DNA of 42,775 nucleotides, taken from the NCBI GenBank assembly GCA_937868795.1, contig CALMNM010000018.1, positions 1 to 42,775 on the forward strand. The letters run 5' to 3'. Below the pieces are notes generated by a model. It made no database searches. It was not told the origin of the DNA and worked only from the letters and a program-made list of their open reading frames with translations. Below, one piece after another: positions 15,948-25,927 of this stretch. The translations under genes were made by a program, and so were the position numbers. How positions within the stretch are numbered: the stretch's first letter is position 1; every line of letters begins with the position of its first letter. This DNA comes from an uncultured Acholeplasma sp. (GTDB taxonomy: Bacteria > Bacillota_I > Bacilli_A > Acholeplasmatales > Acholeplasmataceae).

Positions 15948-17633
15948 ATGCCCTTAATTCGCCAAATGGATGAACGACTGGCCAATATGATTGCTGCCGG
16001 TGAAGTCGTTGATCGACCTGCATCCATTGTCAAAGAACTTGTCGAAAATTCCATCGATGCACATGCGACATCCATTACGGTGGAAGTTTTTGACATGGGC
16101 ATGTCCCAAATTAAAGTGACTGATAATGGGGTTGGCATGGACCAAGAAGATGCTCATTTAGCATTTCATCGACATGCGACATCAAAGATTAAGGATGAAT
16201 TTGATCTTTCACATATTCAAACTTTAGGTTTTCGTGGCGAAGCTCTCGCAGCGATCGCTTCTGTTTCAAAAGTCACGCTAAAAACAAGACAAGAGGATCA
16301 TGATGGATGCTTGGTTTATGTTGAAGGTGGACATTTCATCAAGGATGGATTAGCCACACTCAATCGAGGAACTATCGTTGAAGTAAATGACCTATTTTAT
16401 AATACACCTGCCAGATTCAAGTACATTAAGAGTGATCTAACTGAAAAGGCGATGATTATTGATATTTTTGATCGTCTTGCATTGGCGCATCCTGAGATTC
16501 GTTTCCAACTTTATATGGATCAGAAATTGGTGAAGGAAACGTATGGTAATCACAATTTTTTCAGTTTAATCGATCAAATCTATGGTCCTCGTATGACCAA
16601 AGGAATGATTACATTTAAAGAAACGGTTCAAAAAATGACAATCGAGGGATATTTGTTATCACCTTCAATTGCAAGATCACGGAAAAAAGATATTTCTATT
16701 TTTGTCAATGGCCGTTTTATTAAAAATTACGCACTTGTTCAAGCGGTTGTTGATGGATATCATTCCTACATGATGGTTGGTAAATATCCCATTGCCTTAA
16801 TACATATCACCATCGATCCATCGCTACTTGATGTCAATGTGCATCCACAAAAATACGAAGTTAAATTTGTCAATGAAATGATCTTAGCCTATCACATCGA
16901 AGGTTATGTTAAAAAAGCATTAATGATGGAAAAACATGAGATTCCTCAAGGTCTTGAAACGATCAAGAAAAATGAACCCCAAGAATCATATACACCGCTT
17001 TCCATGAGCTTTGAAAATATCTTACTTGAAGAAGGTCATCTAGTAAATGATATCCCCTTAAAACGACTACCTGAGCTTCTTTATGTGGGCACGTTTGCCG
17101 GAACATATCTCCTATTTCAAAACGAAGAAGGTTTATTTCTCGTCGATCAACATGCTGCAGCTGAACGGGTACGCTATGAGCATTATACAAAAGCGCTTGC
17201 TCATCCTAAGTTTGCGACAAAGATGATGTTTATTTCACATCCATTAGCCATCACCTCTGAAGATCAAAGCATCCTAATACTTCATGAGGAAGAACTGAAA
17301 CGCTTTGGTTTTGAGTTTGATTCTCATCATGAATTAAGCGCGATCCCTACATGGCTCAATGAAAATGAAATTGAGATTGCCCTTGAATCCATCGTGACCA
17401 TGCTACAAGAAAAGAACACGATCGATTTGGCTCAACTGCGTGATTCTCTTGCCAAAGATGTCAGTTGCAAAGGAGCTATTAAAGCAAATAAAGCATTAAG
17501 TATCCTCGAGATTAACCATTTAATGGCTGAGCTTTCATCCTGTGATAATCCATATCATTGTCCCCATGGCAGACCCACCATCGTTCGCTTAACGAACTAT
17601 GATATCGAACGCATGTTTAAACGGGTGGTCTGA
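15948..17633 (+). CDS. mutL: DNA mismatch repair endonuclease MutL
   Basis: A 561-residue MutL. GHKL ATPase motifs are intact: NSIDAHAT-type (ENSIDAHA), DNGVGM, and TLGFRGEAL. The C-terminal half has the endonuclease motif DQHAAAERVRYE with the metal-binding D, H and E residues, as well as the supporting SCKGAIKAN and CPHGRPT motifs. This marks it as the nicking type used by bacteria lacking MutH and Dam methylation. It is somewhat shorter than Bacillus MutL (the linker between halves is reduced). Stop TGA overlaps the miaA ATG by one base. Confidence 0.97.
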   Translation: MPLIRQMDERLANMIAAGEVVDRPASIVKELVENSIDAHATSITVEVFDMGMSQIKVTDNGVGMDQEDAHLAFHRHATSKIKDEFDLSHIQTLGFRGEALAAIASVSKVTLKTRQEDHDGCLVYVEGGHFIKDGLATLNRGTIVEVNDLFYNTPARFKYIKSDLTEKAMIIDIFDRLALAHPEIRFQLYMDQKLVKETYGNHNFFSLIDQIYGPRMTKGMITFKETVQKMTIEGYLLSPSIARSRKKDISIFVNGRFIKNYALVQAVVDGYHSYMMVGKYPIALIHITIDPSLLDVNVHPQKYEVKFVNEMILAYHIEGYVKKALMMEKHEIPQGLETIKKNEPQESYTPLSMSFENILLEEGHLVNDIPLKRLPELLYVGTFAGTYLLFQNEEGLFLVDQHAAAERVRYEHYTKALAHPKFATKMMFISHPLAITSEDQSILILHEEELKRFGFEFDSHHELSAIPTWLNENEIEIALESIVTMLQEKNTIDLAQLRDSLAKDVSCKGAIKANKALSILEINHLMAELSSCDNPYHCPHGRPTIVRLTNYDIERMFKRVV

Positions 17634-18502
17634 TGAAGAAATGTGTAGTCATCGTCGGACCCACGGGCTCGGGAAAAACAGGGTTATCGATTAAACTAGC
17701 CAAGCGTTTTGGATTTGAAATTATCAATGGAGATTCAGTTCAAGTATATCGTGGGCTTGACATTGGGTCTGCCAAGATCAAAGAAGATGAAAAAGAAGGT
17801 ATCCCACATCACTTAATCGATATACGTGATCCCAAAGATTCCTACAGTGTTTTTGATTTTCAACGGGATGTTAGAGATCTGATCAATCAAATCCCACGAC
17901 CCATGATTGTCGGTGGAACAGGCTTTTATGTCAATGCAGCCATCAGCGATTATGAGTTTGTTGAAGAAAAAAGAGATGATGCGTTTGATCGACGTTATGA
18001 TCATCTATCCAATCAAGAGCTCTATGAGCAATTGATAGAGCTCGATCCTGAGATCATCATTGATCAAAACAATCGTCGACGTGTCCTCCGCGCTCTTGAG
18101 CAAGCTTTGCAAGGGACACCACGTTCTAAAAAAAATCGCAAAGACAATCGTCTTTATGATGTGCTCATCATCTATTTAGACATCGATAAAGACGTGCTTG
18201 TCGATAGACTTTGGAAGCGCCTAGAAAAACAGTTGCAGGAAGGTTTTATCGAAGAAGTTACCCATCTACGAGAACAAGGGATCCATTTAAATATGATCGG
18301 CTATCGTGAAATAGATCAATTCTTATCCGGTGCATTATCGCTTGATACGATGAAGGAAGCGATCATAAAAGCATCGAAGTTACTCGCTAAAAAGCAAAAA
18401 ACGTATTTTATTAATCAGATGAAACCGGTGATTCTTGATGCCTTATCTCCCACACTTTTGGAAGATAGCATTAACCACATCGAAAAATTTTTGGAGGAAT
18501 AA
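17633..18502 (+). CDS. miaA: tRNA dimethylallyltransferase
   Basis: A 289-residue enzyme that transfers dimethylallyl from DMAPP to A37 of tRNA, giving i6A37 for MiaB. P-loop GPTGSGKTGLS near residue 8, NGDSVQVYRGLDIGSAK, VGGTGFY and the catalytic-channel segments are present. Placed directly after mutL with a one-base overlap, as in many Firmicutes. Confidence 0.97.
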   Translation: MKKCVVIVGPTGSGKTGLSIKLAKRFGFEIINGDSVQVYRGLDIGSAKIKEDEKEGIPHHLIDIRDPKDSYSVFDFQRDVRDLINQIPRPMIVGGTGFYVNAAISDYEFVEEKRDDAFDRRYDHLSNQELYEQLIELDPEIIIDQNNRRRVLRALEQALQGTPRSKKNRKDNRLYDVLIIYLDIDKDVLVDRLWKRLEKQLQEGFIEEVTHLREQGIHLNMIGYREIDQFLSGALSLDTMKEAIIKASKLLAKKQKTYFINQMKPVILDALSPTLLEDSINHIEKFLEE

Positions 18503-18504
18503 GC

Positions 18505-19047
18505 ATGAACATACCTAAGATATTTCAACCCCTTTATGGTGAACAAACGACAAAAAAAGCACTCTATGGATCATTACTTGTGGGTTTATTGGCTACCCTT
18601 TTTATCGCAACCGTCTTTTGGGGTTCATTATCCTCTTTAGCGCTATGGAAAACGATTCTCTTATTACTTTTTACGTTTGATATCTTTGCCGGTCTTATCG
18701 CAAACTTTTCTAAAGGAACACATCACTATTACCAACAAAGAACACGCTTATCGCATGTGTTTATCGTTATCCATGTATACCCCATTATTCTCATGCTACT
18801 TGCAGGTGAATCTTGGTTAACAGGGTTATATCTTTACGCCTATATGCTTGCTACTGCGACACTTACCTATGCGATCAAACGACCCAATAAGCAGAAATTC
18901 TTTGGCTTTTTTCTTAATTTGCTCGGTGTTTCACTCATCTTGACTGTGTTTCAACCGATACCCACTTATCTTACCCTCATATTTATCGCGTTTTTCTTTA
19001 AACTTATCTATGGTTTTTCTGTTCATCATTTTAAGGATAACGTATGA
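18505..19047 (+). CDS. Unknown integral membrane protein
   Basis: A 180-residue protein with five or six membrane helices (about residues 20-42, 47-66, 83-99, 104-121, 130-148, 152-170); family not recognised. GGAGG nine bases before the ATG overlaps the end of miaA. Its last codons overlap the aroK start (ATG at 19044), so it is part of the miaA-aroK-aroQ transcription unit. The polar loop around residues 68-82 (KGTHHYYQQRTRLSH) is rich in His, Tyr and Arg. Confidence 0.75.
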   Translation: MNIPKIFQPLYGEQTTKKALYGSLLVGLLATLFIATVFWGSLSSLALWKTILLLLFTFDIFAGLIANFSKGTHHYYQQRTRLSHVFIVIHVYPIILMLLAGESWLTGLYLYAYMLATATLTYAIKRPNKQKFFGFFLNLLGVSLILTVFQPIPTYLTLIFIAFFFKLIYGFSVHHFKDNV

Positions 19048-19535
19048 AAATCTATATTATCGGAATGCCAGGGTCAGGAAAGACAACCATTGCAAAACAC
19101 TTAGCAGAAGCCTTAAACTATCGTTATTATGATTTAGATGCCATGATTGAAAAAGAAGCGTTGCTTTTTATTGAAGATATATTTGAAAAGTATGGCGAAG
19201 AGACATTTCGCCGCTTAGAAACCGATGCCTTAACACACATTCCAGAAGGAGATTATGTGATCGCTTGCGGTGGTGGCATTGTCACTAAAAAACATAATAA
19301 AGCCTTGATGAGTGGACTTAAAATCTATCTTGATACGGATTTAGACATCATCAAAGCGCGTTTATCACAGGATTATCAACGCCCTTTATTGAAGAAAAAG
19401 ACATTAGAACAACTCTTTGATGAACGTTACTTAAAGTACCAAGATTTCGCGGATATTGTTGTTTCAAATAATGTTGAAGTTCAGACCACGGTCAACGTGA
19501 TCATGAACTATTTAACATCTGAGGTGAACTCATGA
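19044..19535 (+). CDS. aroK: Shikimate kinase
   Basis: A 163-residue P-loop kinase converting shikimate to shikimate 3-phosphate. Walker A GMPGSGKTT (residues 6-14), DLD at 31-33 for substrate binding and Mg, FRRLE with the substrate arginine, and ACGGGIV as Walker B-like glycine loop. The LID contains RPLL. Slightly shorter than E. coli AroK (173). Overlaps both its neighbours, upstream membrane gene and aroQ, by four bases. Confidence 0.93.
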   Translation: MKIYIIGMPGSGKTTIAKHLAEALNYRYYDLDAMIEKEALLFIEDIFEKYGEETFRRLETDALTHIPEGDYVIACGGGIVTKKHNKALMSGLKIYLDTDLDIIKARLSQDYQRPLLKKKTLEQLFDERYLKYQDFADIVVSNNVEVQTTVNVIMNYLTSEVNS

Positions 19536-19966
19536 AAATACTGATCTTACACGGACCTAATCTCAATATGCTTGGTCGACGCAACCCAGAACTCTATGGG
19601 TCATTTACGTTAGATGATCTTTATGAAGAACTTGTCGATGAGTATCCATCGATCGAGTTTACCTATTATCAATCCAACCATGAAGGTGAACTCATCGATG
19701 TTATTCAAGAATCACTTGATGAAGATTACGATGGACTGATTATCAATCCAGGTGCCTATACACATACATCAATTGCCATTCGTGATGCCTTAGAGTTAGT
19801 GCATTTCTTAAAGGTTGAAGTTCATCTTTCTGATATTACTAAACGTGAAGCCTTTAGACAGGTTGATATGATCAACGATGTTTGTGATGCATGTTTTATG
19901 GGTAAAAAGATTGAATCTTATTTTGAAGCCGTCGAATATATCTTAAAGCAGAAAGAAAATGCCTAA
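19532..19966 (+). CDS. aroQ: 3-dehydroquinate dehydratase, type II
   Basis: A 144-residue type II dehydroquinase. HGPNLNMLGRRNPELYG carries the catalytic arginine and tyrosine; NPGAYTHTSIAIRDAL the substrate Asn and His; VEVHLSDITKREAFR the catalytic His and the second Arg. It dehydrates 3-dehydroquinate trans-wise in the shikimate pathway. Only aroK and aroQ of this pathway are in the window. Position ahead of efp is common in Firmicutes. Confidence 0.94.
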   Translation: MKILILHGPNLNMLGRRNPELYGSFTLDDLYEELVDEYPSIEFTYYQSNHEGELIDVIQESLDEDYDGLIINPGAYTHTSIAIRDALELVHFLKVEVHLSDITKREAFRQVDMINDVCDACFMGKKIESYFEAVEYILKQKENA

Positions 19967-20002
19967 TAACGGTGAAAAACGCTTTAAAAAAGTTATTTTT
20001 TG

Positions 20003-20031
20003 TTGTACAAGCCCGTTTCTTCGTGTATAAT
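20003..20031 (+). promoter_or_regulatory. SigA-type promoter of efp
   Basis: -35 TTGTAC (20003-20008), 17-base spacer, -10 TATAAT (20026-20031). A weak hairpin AATAAC/GTTATT with T's (19965-20002) just before could end the aro transcript. Confidence 0.8.
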
Positions 20032-20066
20032 GAAAACGGCAAAAAAACCTGATAGGAGTGATCATC

Positions 20067-20630
20067 ATGATCAGTACAAACGATTTTAAGACTGGACAAA
20101 CGATATTATACGAAGGAAATATTTATTCTGTGATCGAATTCTTACACGTAAAACCTGGAAAAGGTGGTGCTTTCGTCAGAACTAAACTGAGAAACTTGCG
20201 CACCGGGTCGATTACTGATGTTACTTTTAATGCTGGAACAAAAGTTGATCGTGCACAAATCGATAAGATTTCGATGCAATACCTCTATGCAGATGGCGAC
20301 AAACATGTCTTCATGAATACAGAAAGTTATGAACAAATTGAAATTCCTAAATTTCAAATTGAAAACGAGCTTAACTATATTTATGAGGGATTATCTGTGG
20401 ATGTCATGTTCTATGATAGCACTGAAATCTTAGGGGTTTTACTTCCTGACAAACTCGCTTTAGAGGTGGTAGAGACCATGCCTGCTGTCAAAGGTGATAC
20501 CAAGGGTAACGCGATGAAAGATGCTTGGTTACAGACAGGACTCATGGTTAAGGTCCCCATGTTCATTGAACAAGGTGAAAAAATCATTGTCAATACCAAT
20601 GATGCTAGTTACGTTTCAAGAGATAAATAA
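20067..20630 (+). CDS. efp: Elongation factor P
   Basis: A 187-residue EF-P of three beta-barrel domains, relieving ribosome stalling at polyproline. The tip loop reads KPGKGGAF with K32, the lysine that is modified in Bacillus (5-aminopentanol) and in other bacteria. The C-terminal signature region ([24 protein letters not shown]) is intact. Start ATG at 20067 is fixed by AGGAG at 20054-20058; the GTG nine bases earlier lies inside the Shine-Dalgarno region. Confidence 0.97.
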   Translation: MISTNDFKTGQTILYEGNIYSVIEFLHVKPGKGGAFVRTKLRNLRTGSITDVTFNAGTKVDRAQIDKISMQYLYADGDKHVFMNTESYEQIEIPKFQIENELNYIYEGLSVDVMFYDSTEILGVLLPDKLALEVVETMPAVKGDTKGNAMKDAWLQTGLMVKVPMFIEQGEKIIVNTNDASYVSRDK

Positions 20631-20643
20631 CCAGTGGATAATT

Positions 20644-20670
20644 AAGGCATCCAAAAAAGATGCTTTTTTT
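20644..20670 (+). terminator. Intrinsic terminator of efp
   Basis: GCATC (20647-20651) with GATGC (20659-20663), extended by AAG/TTT pairs, A-rich loop, and seven T's to 20670. Confidence 0.85.
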
Positions 20671-20680
20671 ATTGAGTGAG

Positions 20681-20710
20681 TTAACTAAACATATGAATAT
20701 ATGTTATAAT
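20681..20710 (+). promoter_or_regulatory. Promoter of rluB
   Basis: -35-like TTAACT (20681-20686), 18-base spacer, extended -10 TGTTATAAT with TATAAT at 20705-20710; the start codon is 15 bases further. Confidence 0.7.
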
Positions 20711-20725
20711 CAAACGGGTGATGAC

Positions 20726-21463
20726 ATGGAAAGATTACAAAAAATTCTTGCACAATCAAATATCGCATCAAGACGCAAATCAGAAGAAATGATTCAAGCA
20801 GGTCGTGTAAAAGTGAATGGCGAAGTCATCACTGAACTTGGGTTTAAGGTGAATCCCAGCGATCTTATTGAAGTCGATGGTACCCGCATTGAGCGTGTGG
20901 AACACTATTATTTTCTTATGAATAAGCCCACCGGTGTCGTTTCGACAGCATCTGATGAAAAAGGTAGAAAGACCGTACTCGATCTTTTAACCGATGAACA
21001 TCGTGCTTTACGCTTATATCCTGTGGGTCGTCTAGATTATGATACAGCAGGATTATTGATACTTACCAACGATGGAGAACTCACCCATATCCTCACGCAT
21101 CCCCAACATGAAGTGGAAAAGGAATATTTAGCGAGAGTCGATGGTATCGTGATACGAAAGAAGATTGTTCAACTCAGAGAAGGTGTCAAGATCGATGGTG
21201 ATTATCTCGCAAAACCAAAAGCGGTGAGATTGATTGAACTTGATAAGCAAAATCAAACCTCCCTCATCTCAATGACGTTGATTGAAGGTAGAAACAAGCA
21301 AGTTAGAAAAATGGTGGAAGCCATTGGACATAAGGTAAAAAAACTCACACGTGTTCGCTATGATTTCCTCACTTTAGAGGGAATTGAGCGTGGAAGTTAT
21401 CGTCCGCTCAAAATTCATGAGGTGAAGAAACTTTATGGAAATTCACCGTTAAAATCGCAATAA
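20726..21463 (+). CDS. rluB: 23S rRNA pseudouridine synthase, RluB/RsuA family
   Basis: A 245-residue enzyme. N-terminal S4 RNA-binding domain (MERLQKILAQSNIASRRKSE, residues 1-60), then the RsuA/RluB catalytic domain with GRLDYDTAGLLILTNDG carrying the catalytic aspartate and a C-terminal GRNKQVRKM motif. By synteny with B. subtilis (rluB upstream of cmk) it is the RluB type that modifies 23S rRNA helix 89/90. The ATG at 20726 begins the S4 domain; the 22 codons upstream in frame lie in the promoter. Confidence 0.92.
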   Translation: MERLQKILAQSNIASRRKSEEMIQAGRVKVNGEVITELGFKVNPSDLIEVDGTRIERVEHYYFLMNKPTGVVSTASDEKGRKTVLDLLTDEHRALRLYPVGRLDYDTAGLLILTNDGELTHILTHPQHEVEKEYLARVDGIVIRKKIVQLREGVKIDGDYLAKPKAVRLIELDKQNQTSLISMTLIEGRNKQVRKMVEAIGHKVKKLTRVRYDFLTLEGIERGSYRPLKIHEVKKLYGNSPLKSQ

Positions 21464-21487
21464 ACACGTAAACAACGCATAAAACTA

Positions 21488-21496
21488 TGTTATAAT
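21488..21496 (+). promoter_or_regulatory. Extended -10 promoter of cmk
   Basis: TGTTATAAT, with TATAAT at 21491-21496 and no strong -35, 22 bases before the cmk start. It is the same nine-base element as in front of rluB and the B12-binding protein gene. Confidence 0.6.
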
Positions 21497-21518
21497 GGAT
21501 GACGTATGGAGGAAAAAC

Positions 21519-22175
21519 ATGCCCGGTTTTAAATTAGCTATTGACGGACCTGCAGGATCAGGAAAAAGCACGATAAGTTCCTTAATCGCTAAACGAATGG
21601 GGTGGACGCACATCGACACAGGTGCTATGTACCGTGCGGTGACATTGTTAGCACTTGAACTCAAGGTGAATTTAAACGATGAAGCGTCTTACCGTTTTTT
21701 AGAAACCTCCAACATTCATTATGATTTCGACAAGATATTTATCAACGATCGTGATGTCACTGAAGATATACGAAGTGAAGCTGTGACCAATAACGTTTCC
21801 CTCGTCTCAAGTTTTCCTTATGTGAGAAAAAAGATGGTGGAATTGCAACAAAAAGCAGCAAATTACGGAAACATCGTCATGGATGGTCGCGATATTGGTA
21901 CGGTCGTCTTACCACATGCGAATTTGAAAATATTTCTGACCGCCAATGTGGAAGAACGGGCAAAACGACGTCTTAAGGAACATCAAAAAAAGGGAAAATC
22001 TTCAGAGATTACACAAGTGATTGAAGATATCAAAATTCGTGATCAAAAAGATTCTACCCGAAAGGAATCACCCCTCCGCAGAGCGGATGATGCCATTATT
22101 ATTGACACAACACATTTAACCATTGATGAAGTGGTTATGAAAATTATTGAATTAACCGACAAAAAGGAGAACTAA
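21519..22175 (+). CDS. cmk: Cytidylate kinase
   Basis: A 218-residue (d)CMP kinase. P-loop GPAGSGKST (residues 9-17), HIDTGAMYRAVT, VMDGRDIGTVVLP for nucleotide recognition, and RRxxEH-type lid (KRRLKEHQKKGKS, RDQKDSTRKESPL). Start ATG at 21519 has GGAGG six bases ahead; the earlier ATG at 21495 lies in the promoter -10. First gene of the conserved cmk-S1-der-gpsA cluster. Confidence 0.97.
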   Translation: MPGFKLAIDGPAGSGKSTISSLIAKRMGWTHIDTGAMYRAVTLLALELKVNLNDEASYRFLETSNIHYDFDKIFINDRDVTEDIRSEAVTNNVSLVSSFPYVRKKMVELQQKAANYGNIVMDGRDIGTVVLPHANLKIFLTANVEERAKRRLKEHQKKGKSSEITQVIEDIKIRDQKDSTRKESPLRRADDAIIIDTTHLTIDEVVMKIIELTDKKEN

Positions 22176-22176
22176 C

Positions 22177-23580
22177 ATGGAGTTAAAGTTTTTGAAGCAG
22201 GGCTCGATCGTAGAAGGTACTGTCATCAAAGTTGAGTCGAACACGATTTACCTCGATATCCAGGCACAGACAGAAGGCAAAATCCACCTGGATAACTATG
22301 ACAAACCCGCACCGGATTCATTTGAGGGTTTAGTCCAAGTGGGACAAAAAATCAAAGCACGTGTGCAGAAGATCACCGATGATCCTGCGCAAATTCTTTT
22401 GTCACGCTTACCCCTACTCGTCGAAGAAAAATTCGACAAAATCCGCGCTTTAGCTCAGTCAGGAGAAACTGTTCAAGCCAAGGTTAGACAAATTCTTGAA
22501 AAAGGATTAGTTCTTTATTACTTAGAAAATGAGATTTTCTTACCTTATAGCTTGCTTGATTATGATTTGGTTAAAGAAAAGGATACCCTCAAGGGTAAAG
22601 TTCTTGAAGTACAAATCATTGAAGCTACACTCAAAGGTAGAAGCAAGCGTGTCGTCGCATCAAGAAAAGCTATTTTTGAAAGAGAAAGACAAGCTGCCTA
22701 TGAACAGCGTCTAGCGGCCCGTCAAGATGAACTTGAAGCGATCAATACCGGTGATATCATTAAGGGGATTGTCGATAAGATTGAACCCCATGCTGCAACG
22801 ATTCGTTTCAGTCATGTCGTTGGACTACTTCGCATCTCTCAAGTATCCCATTACCGCATCGATAAAATCGAAGATGTTCTAGCCTTAGGCCAAGAAGTTG
22901 AAGTGAAAGTCATCAAAAAGGAAGGCAATCGTTTAGATCTTTCCATTAAAGCCCTTCAAAAGACCCCTTATGAAGCATTCTATGATGAACATCATGTGGG
23001 CGATCAAGTGACTGGTCAAGTGTTTCAAAAACTCCCCTTTGGAATTATCGTAGAAGTCGCGAAAGATGTCAGAGGATTGCTCCATAAAAATGAGTTTTCT
23101 TGGAATCCCAATGATAACTTTGAATCTTATGTGAAGATTGGTGATGAATTAACGTTAGCCATCATCCAACTCGATTTAAAGAAGGAACGCATTGCGTTAT
23201 CGAAAAAAGCCTTAGAAGATAACCCATGGAAAAATGTAACCATCAAACGTGGTGAAATTGTCGCTGCGAAAGTCACAGCACTTTCTAAAGATGGTGCGAA
23301 AGTAGAAGTTCAAGGTGTCGAAGGAGAAATTCCTGCGAGTGAACTATCTACAGAAAAGATTAGTCGTCCTGAAGATTATTTTGCAGTAGGCGATGAAGTC
23401 CAAGCGCTTGTCACTGACGTGAACAAAGAACAATGGGTCTTAAAATTATCGATTCGCCGCATCCAAGAACGTGCTGAAAGAGAATCGTTTGAACAGTATT
23501 TAGAAGATGATGATAAAGAACAAAATGTCACTTTAGGTGATCTCTTTGGAGAAAAACTCCAAAAGGGGAAGAAAAAGTAA
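22177..23580 (+). CDS. S1 RNA-binding domain protein (RpsA/YpfD-like)
   Basis: A 467-residue protein of about five S1 domains: roughly 4-77, 92-155, 190-262, 276-352 and 363-432, each starting with a G-x-V/I-V-x-G/A-x-V pattern; domains 4 (VRGLLHKNEFSW) and 5 (VEGEIPASELS) are the most canonical. A lysine-rich tail ends it. B. subtilis YpfD, in the same place after cmk, has four domains and is not essential; whether this longer form acts as ribosomal S1 is not known. ATG follows the cmk stop by one base, with AAGGAG inside cmk. Confidence 0.88.
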   Translation: MELKFLKQGSIVEGTVIKVESNTIYLDIQAQTEGKIHLDNYDKPAPDSFEGLVQVGQKIKARVQKITDDPAQILLSRLPLLVEEKFDKIRALAQSGETVQAKVRQILEKGLVLYYLENEIFLPYSLLDYDLVKEKDTLKGKVLEVQIIEATLKGRSKRVVASRKAIFERERQAAYEQRLAARQDELEAINTGDIIKGIVDKIEPHAATIRFSHVVGLLRISQVSHYRIDKIEDVLALGQEVEVKVIKKEGNRLDLSIKALQKTPYEAFYDEHHVGDQVTGQVFQKLPFGIIVEVAKDVRGLLHKNEFSWNPNDNFESYVKIGDELTLAIIQLDLKKERIALSKKALEDNPWKNVTIKRGEIVAAKVTALSKDGAKVEVQGVEGEIPASELSTEKISRPEDYFAVGDEVQALVTDVNKEQWVLKLSIRRIQERAERESFEQYLEDDDKEQNVTLGDLFGEKLQKGKKK

Positions 23581-23598
23581 GTTAAAGTAGGTTTTATT

Positions 23599-24903
23599 AT
23601 GCCTTATAAGGTTGCGATTGTAGGACGTCCCAATGTCGGCAAATCAAGTTTATTCAACCGCCTCATTGGTTCACGTCTCTCGATTACCGATGATCAACCC
23701 GGCGTGACGAGAGATCGAATTTATGCCAGAGCCGAATGGTTGACCAAAAATTTCCGCCTCATCGACACAGGGGGCATCGACTTAGGCGATGCCCCTTTTT
23801 TAAACCAAATCAAAGCACAAGCACAGGTCGCAATGGATGAAGCTGATACGATCATTTTTGTCGTTGATGGGAAAAATGGACTGACCGATGCAGACTATTA
23901 CATCGCGAAGCTGCTATATAAAACAGAAAAGCCTGTTCTTCTGGCTGTCAATAAAATTGATGACCTCAATCAACTTTCGAATACCTATGAATTTTATGCC
24001 TTAGGATTTGGAGACCCCATCGCTGTTTCAACCATTCATGGGATTGGGATTGGTGACCTTTTGGATAAAGTGATTGAACTGATGACCGAAGATGATGTCG
24101 TCTATGATGATTCAGTCATCCAATTTTGTGTAGTTGGACGCCCTAATGTGGGAAAATCATCTCTTGTCAATGCCATTTTAGGTGAAGAACGTGTCATCGT
24201 TTCAGAGATTTCTGGAACCACCACGGATGCGATTGATACCCAATTTCGAAAAGATCGAAAAGATTATGTTGTGATTGATACCGCTGGGATTAAAAAACGT
24301 GGGAAAGTCTACGAGTCGACTGATAAATATAGCGTCTTAAGAGCACTTTCAGCCATTGAACGCAGTGATATCGCCCTTTTAGTCATCGATGGTGAAGAAG
24401 GTGTCATCGAGCAAGATAAACATGTGGCCGGCTACATCACCGAATATGGAAAAGGCTGTGTCATCGTTGTCAATAAATGGGATGCCGTTGAAAAAGACGA
24501 TAAAACGATGAAAAAGATGGAAGAAAAGATTCGTGATGAGTTTAAGTTTTTAGAATATGCGCCGATTGTCTTCGTCTCAGCGAAAAACAATCAACGTATT
24601 CATACGATTTTTCCAGCCATCAATACCTGCTTTGAGAATTTCCAAAAACAAGTTCAAACAAGCGTCATCAATGATTTAATTCAAGATGCAGTCGCAATGA
24701 ATCCTTCACCCATCCATAATCATGGAAAGGCTCAATTTAATTATGCGACACAAGTTGCCATTAAGCCACCGACATTCTTAATTTATGTCAATAATCCGGA
24801 CTTTGTCCATTTCTCATATGAGCGTTATTTACTTAATCAAATTCGTAGTGCCATCGATTTTACAGGAACACCCGTTCGTTTAGTGTTAAGAAAGAAGGTG
24901 TAA
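23599..24903 (+). CDS. der: Ribosome assembly GTPase Der (EngA)
   Basis: A 434-residue protein with two tandem Era-like GTPase domains and a C-terminal KH-like domain. G1 motifs [12 protein letters not shown] (residue 8) and [12 protein letters not shown] (about 178); DTGG and DTAG as G3; NKID and NKWD as G4. It acts in 50S subunit maturation. Neighbours and length match other Firmicutes. Confidence 0.98.
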   Translation: MPYKVAIVGRPNVGKSSLFNRLIGSRLSITDDQPGVTRDRIYARAEWLTKNFRLIDTGGIDLGDAPFLNQIKAQAQVAMDEADTIIFVVDGKNGLTDADYYIAKLLYKTEKPVLLAVNKIDDLNQLSNTYEFYALGFGDPIAVSTIHGIGIGDLLDKVIELMTEDDVVYDDSVIQFCVVGRPNVGKSSLVNAILGEERVIVSEISGTTTDAIDTQFRKDRKDYVVIDTAGIKKRGKVYESTDKYSVLRALSAIERSDIALLVIDGEEGVIEQDKHVAGYITEYGKGCVIVVNKWDAVEKDDKTMKKMEEKIRDEFKFLEYAPIVFVSAKNNQRIHTIFPAINTCFENFQKQVQTSVINDLIQDAVAMNPSPIHNHGKAQFNYATQVAIKPPTFLIYVNNPDFVHFSYERYLLNQIRSAIDFTGTPVRLVLRKKV

Positions 24904-24904
24904 T

Positions 24905-25900
24905 ATGAAGCTTAGTATTCTTGGTGGTGGTGCATGGGGTACCACACTCGCCCAAGTGCTTGTGGATAATGATCATGAAGTCTTAATTTATGATGTAAAT
25001 CCTAAAGCTGTATCGACAATCAATCAACATCAACATCCCTTTTTCGGTAATGAATTATCCTCAAAAATAATTGCGACAACAAACATTCAAGAAGTCATTG
25101 ATTTCTCAAAATATTTTGTTTTATCGGTTCCCACCAAATACGTTCGTCCACTTCTAAAATCATTAAATCCATTACTTAAAGAACCTTCGGTCTTTATCAA
25201 TGTGTCCAAAGGAATTGAACCGGATACGCTCAAGCGGATTTCTGAAGTCGTAGAAGAAGAAATCAGTCCTCATCATTTAAGAGGATTTGTTGTCTTAACA
25301 GGGCCATCACATGCAGAAGAAGTCATCGTAAGAAAACTGACATTATTGGTAAGCTCATCAAAAGATGAAGCACTGGCTAAAGAAATTCAGTATATTTTTG
25401 CAAACGATAAATATTTACGTATTTACACATCTGCAGATCTCATTGGTTCTGAAGTAGGTGGTGCGGTTAAAAATGCGATCGCTGTGATCAGTGGCGCATG
25501 CACCGGTCTAGGTTTGGGTGAAAATGCTAGAGCTGCAGTAATCACTCGAGGAATCGTGGAAATCGTACGTGTCGTAGAAATTATGGGCGGAAAAATGGAA
25601 ACCGCGTTTGGTTTAACGGGGATTGGTGATTTAATCGTGACCGCATCCTCTGAAAACTCACGTAACTTTAAAGCAGGACGCAAGATTGGTTTAGGGATGC
25701 CACTTGATCAAGTTTACGCGACGGAAGCACAAACGATTGAAGGCATTCGAACGATTGAAGCGATGCATCAATTGTCTCTCAAACACAAAGTTGAACTTCC
25801 TATGATTAATACAGCATACGAAATTATTTTTCATGGGTTGCCTGTTGAAGAGGGTTTACAAAAATTATTATCACGCGATTTGAAAAGCGAAGATTTTTAA
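24905..25900 (+). CDS. gpsA: Glycerol-3-phosphate dehydrogenase [NAD(P)+]
   Basis: A 331-residue enzyme making sn-glycerol 3-phosphate from dihydroxyacetone phosphate for phospholipid synthesis. NAD-binding GGGAWGTTLA at residues 6-15, VSKGIE, TGPSHAEEV, catalytic lysine in GGAVKNAIAV and GLTGIGDLI. One base separates it from der. Together with pgsA upstream it feeds the same lipid pathway. The C-terminus is normal in length. Confidence 0.97.
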   Translation: MKLSILGGGAWGTTLAQVLVDNDHEVLIYDVNPKAVSTINQHQHPFFGNELSSKIIATTNIQEVIDFSKYFVLSVPTKYVRPLLKSLNPLLKEPSVFINVSKGIEPDTLKRISEVVEEEISPHHLRGFVVLTGPSHAEEVIVRKLTLLVSSSKDEALAKEIQYIFANDKYLRIYTSADLIGSEVGGAVKNAIAVISGACTGLGLGENARAAVITRGIVEIVRVVEIMGGKMETAFGLTGIGDLIVTASSENSRNFKAGRKIGLGMPLDQVYATEAQTIEGIRTIEAMHQLSLKHKVELPMINTAYEIIFHGLPVEEGLQKLLSRDLKSEDF

Positions 25901-25927
25901 TACGTATTTAAAAATGGGGGGGAAACC

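Noticed and set aside
24961-24969. Perfect reverse DnaA box inside gpsA
   Set aside because: It codes conserved-position residues of GpsA and is isolated, so probably chance.
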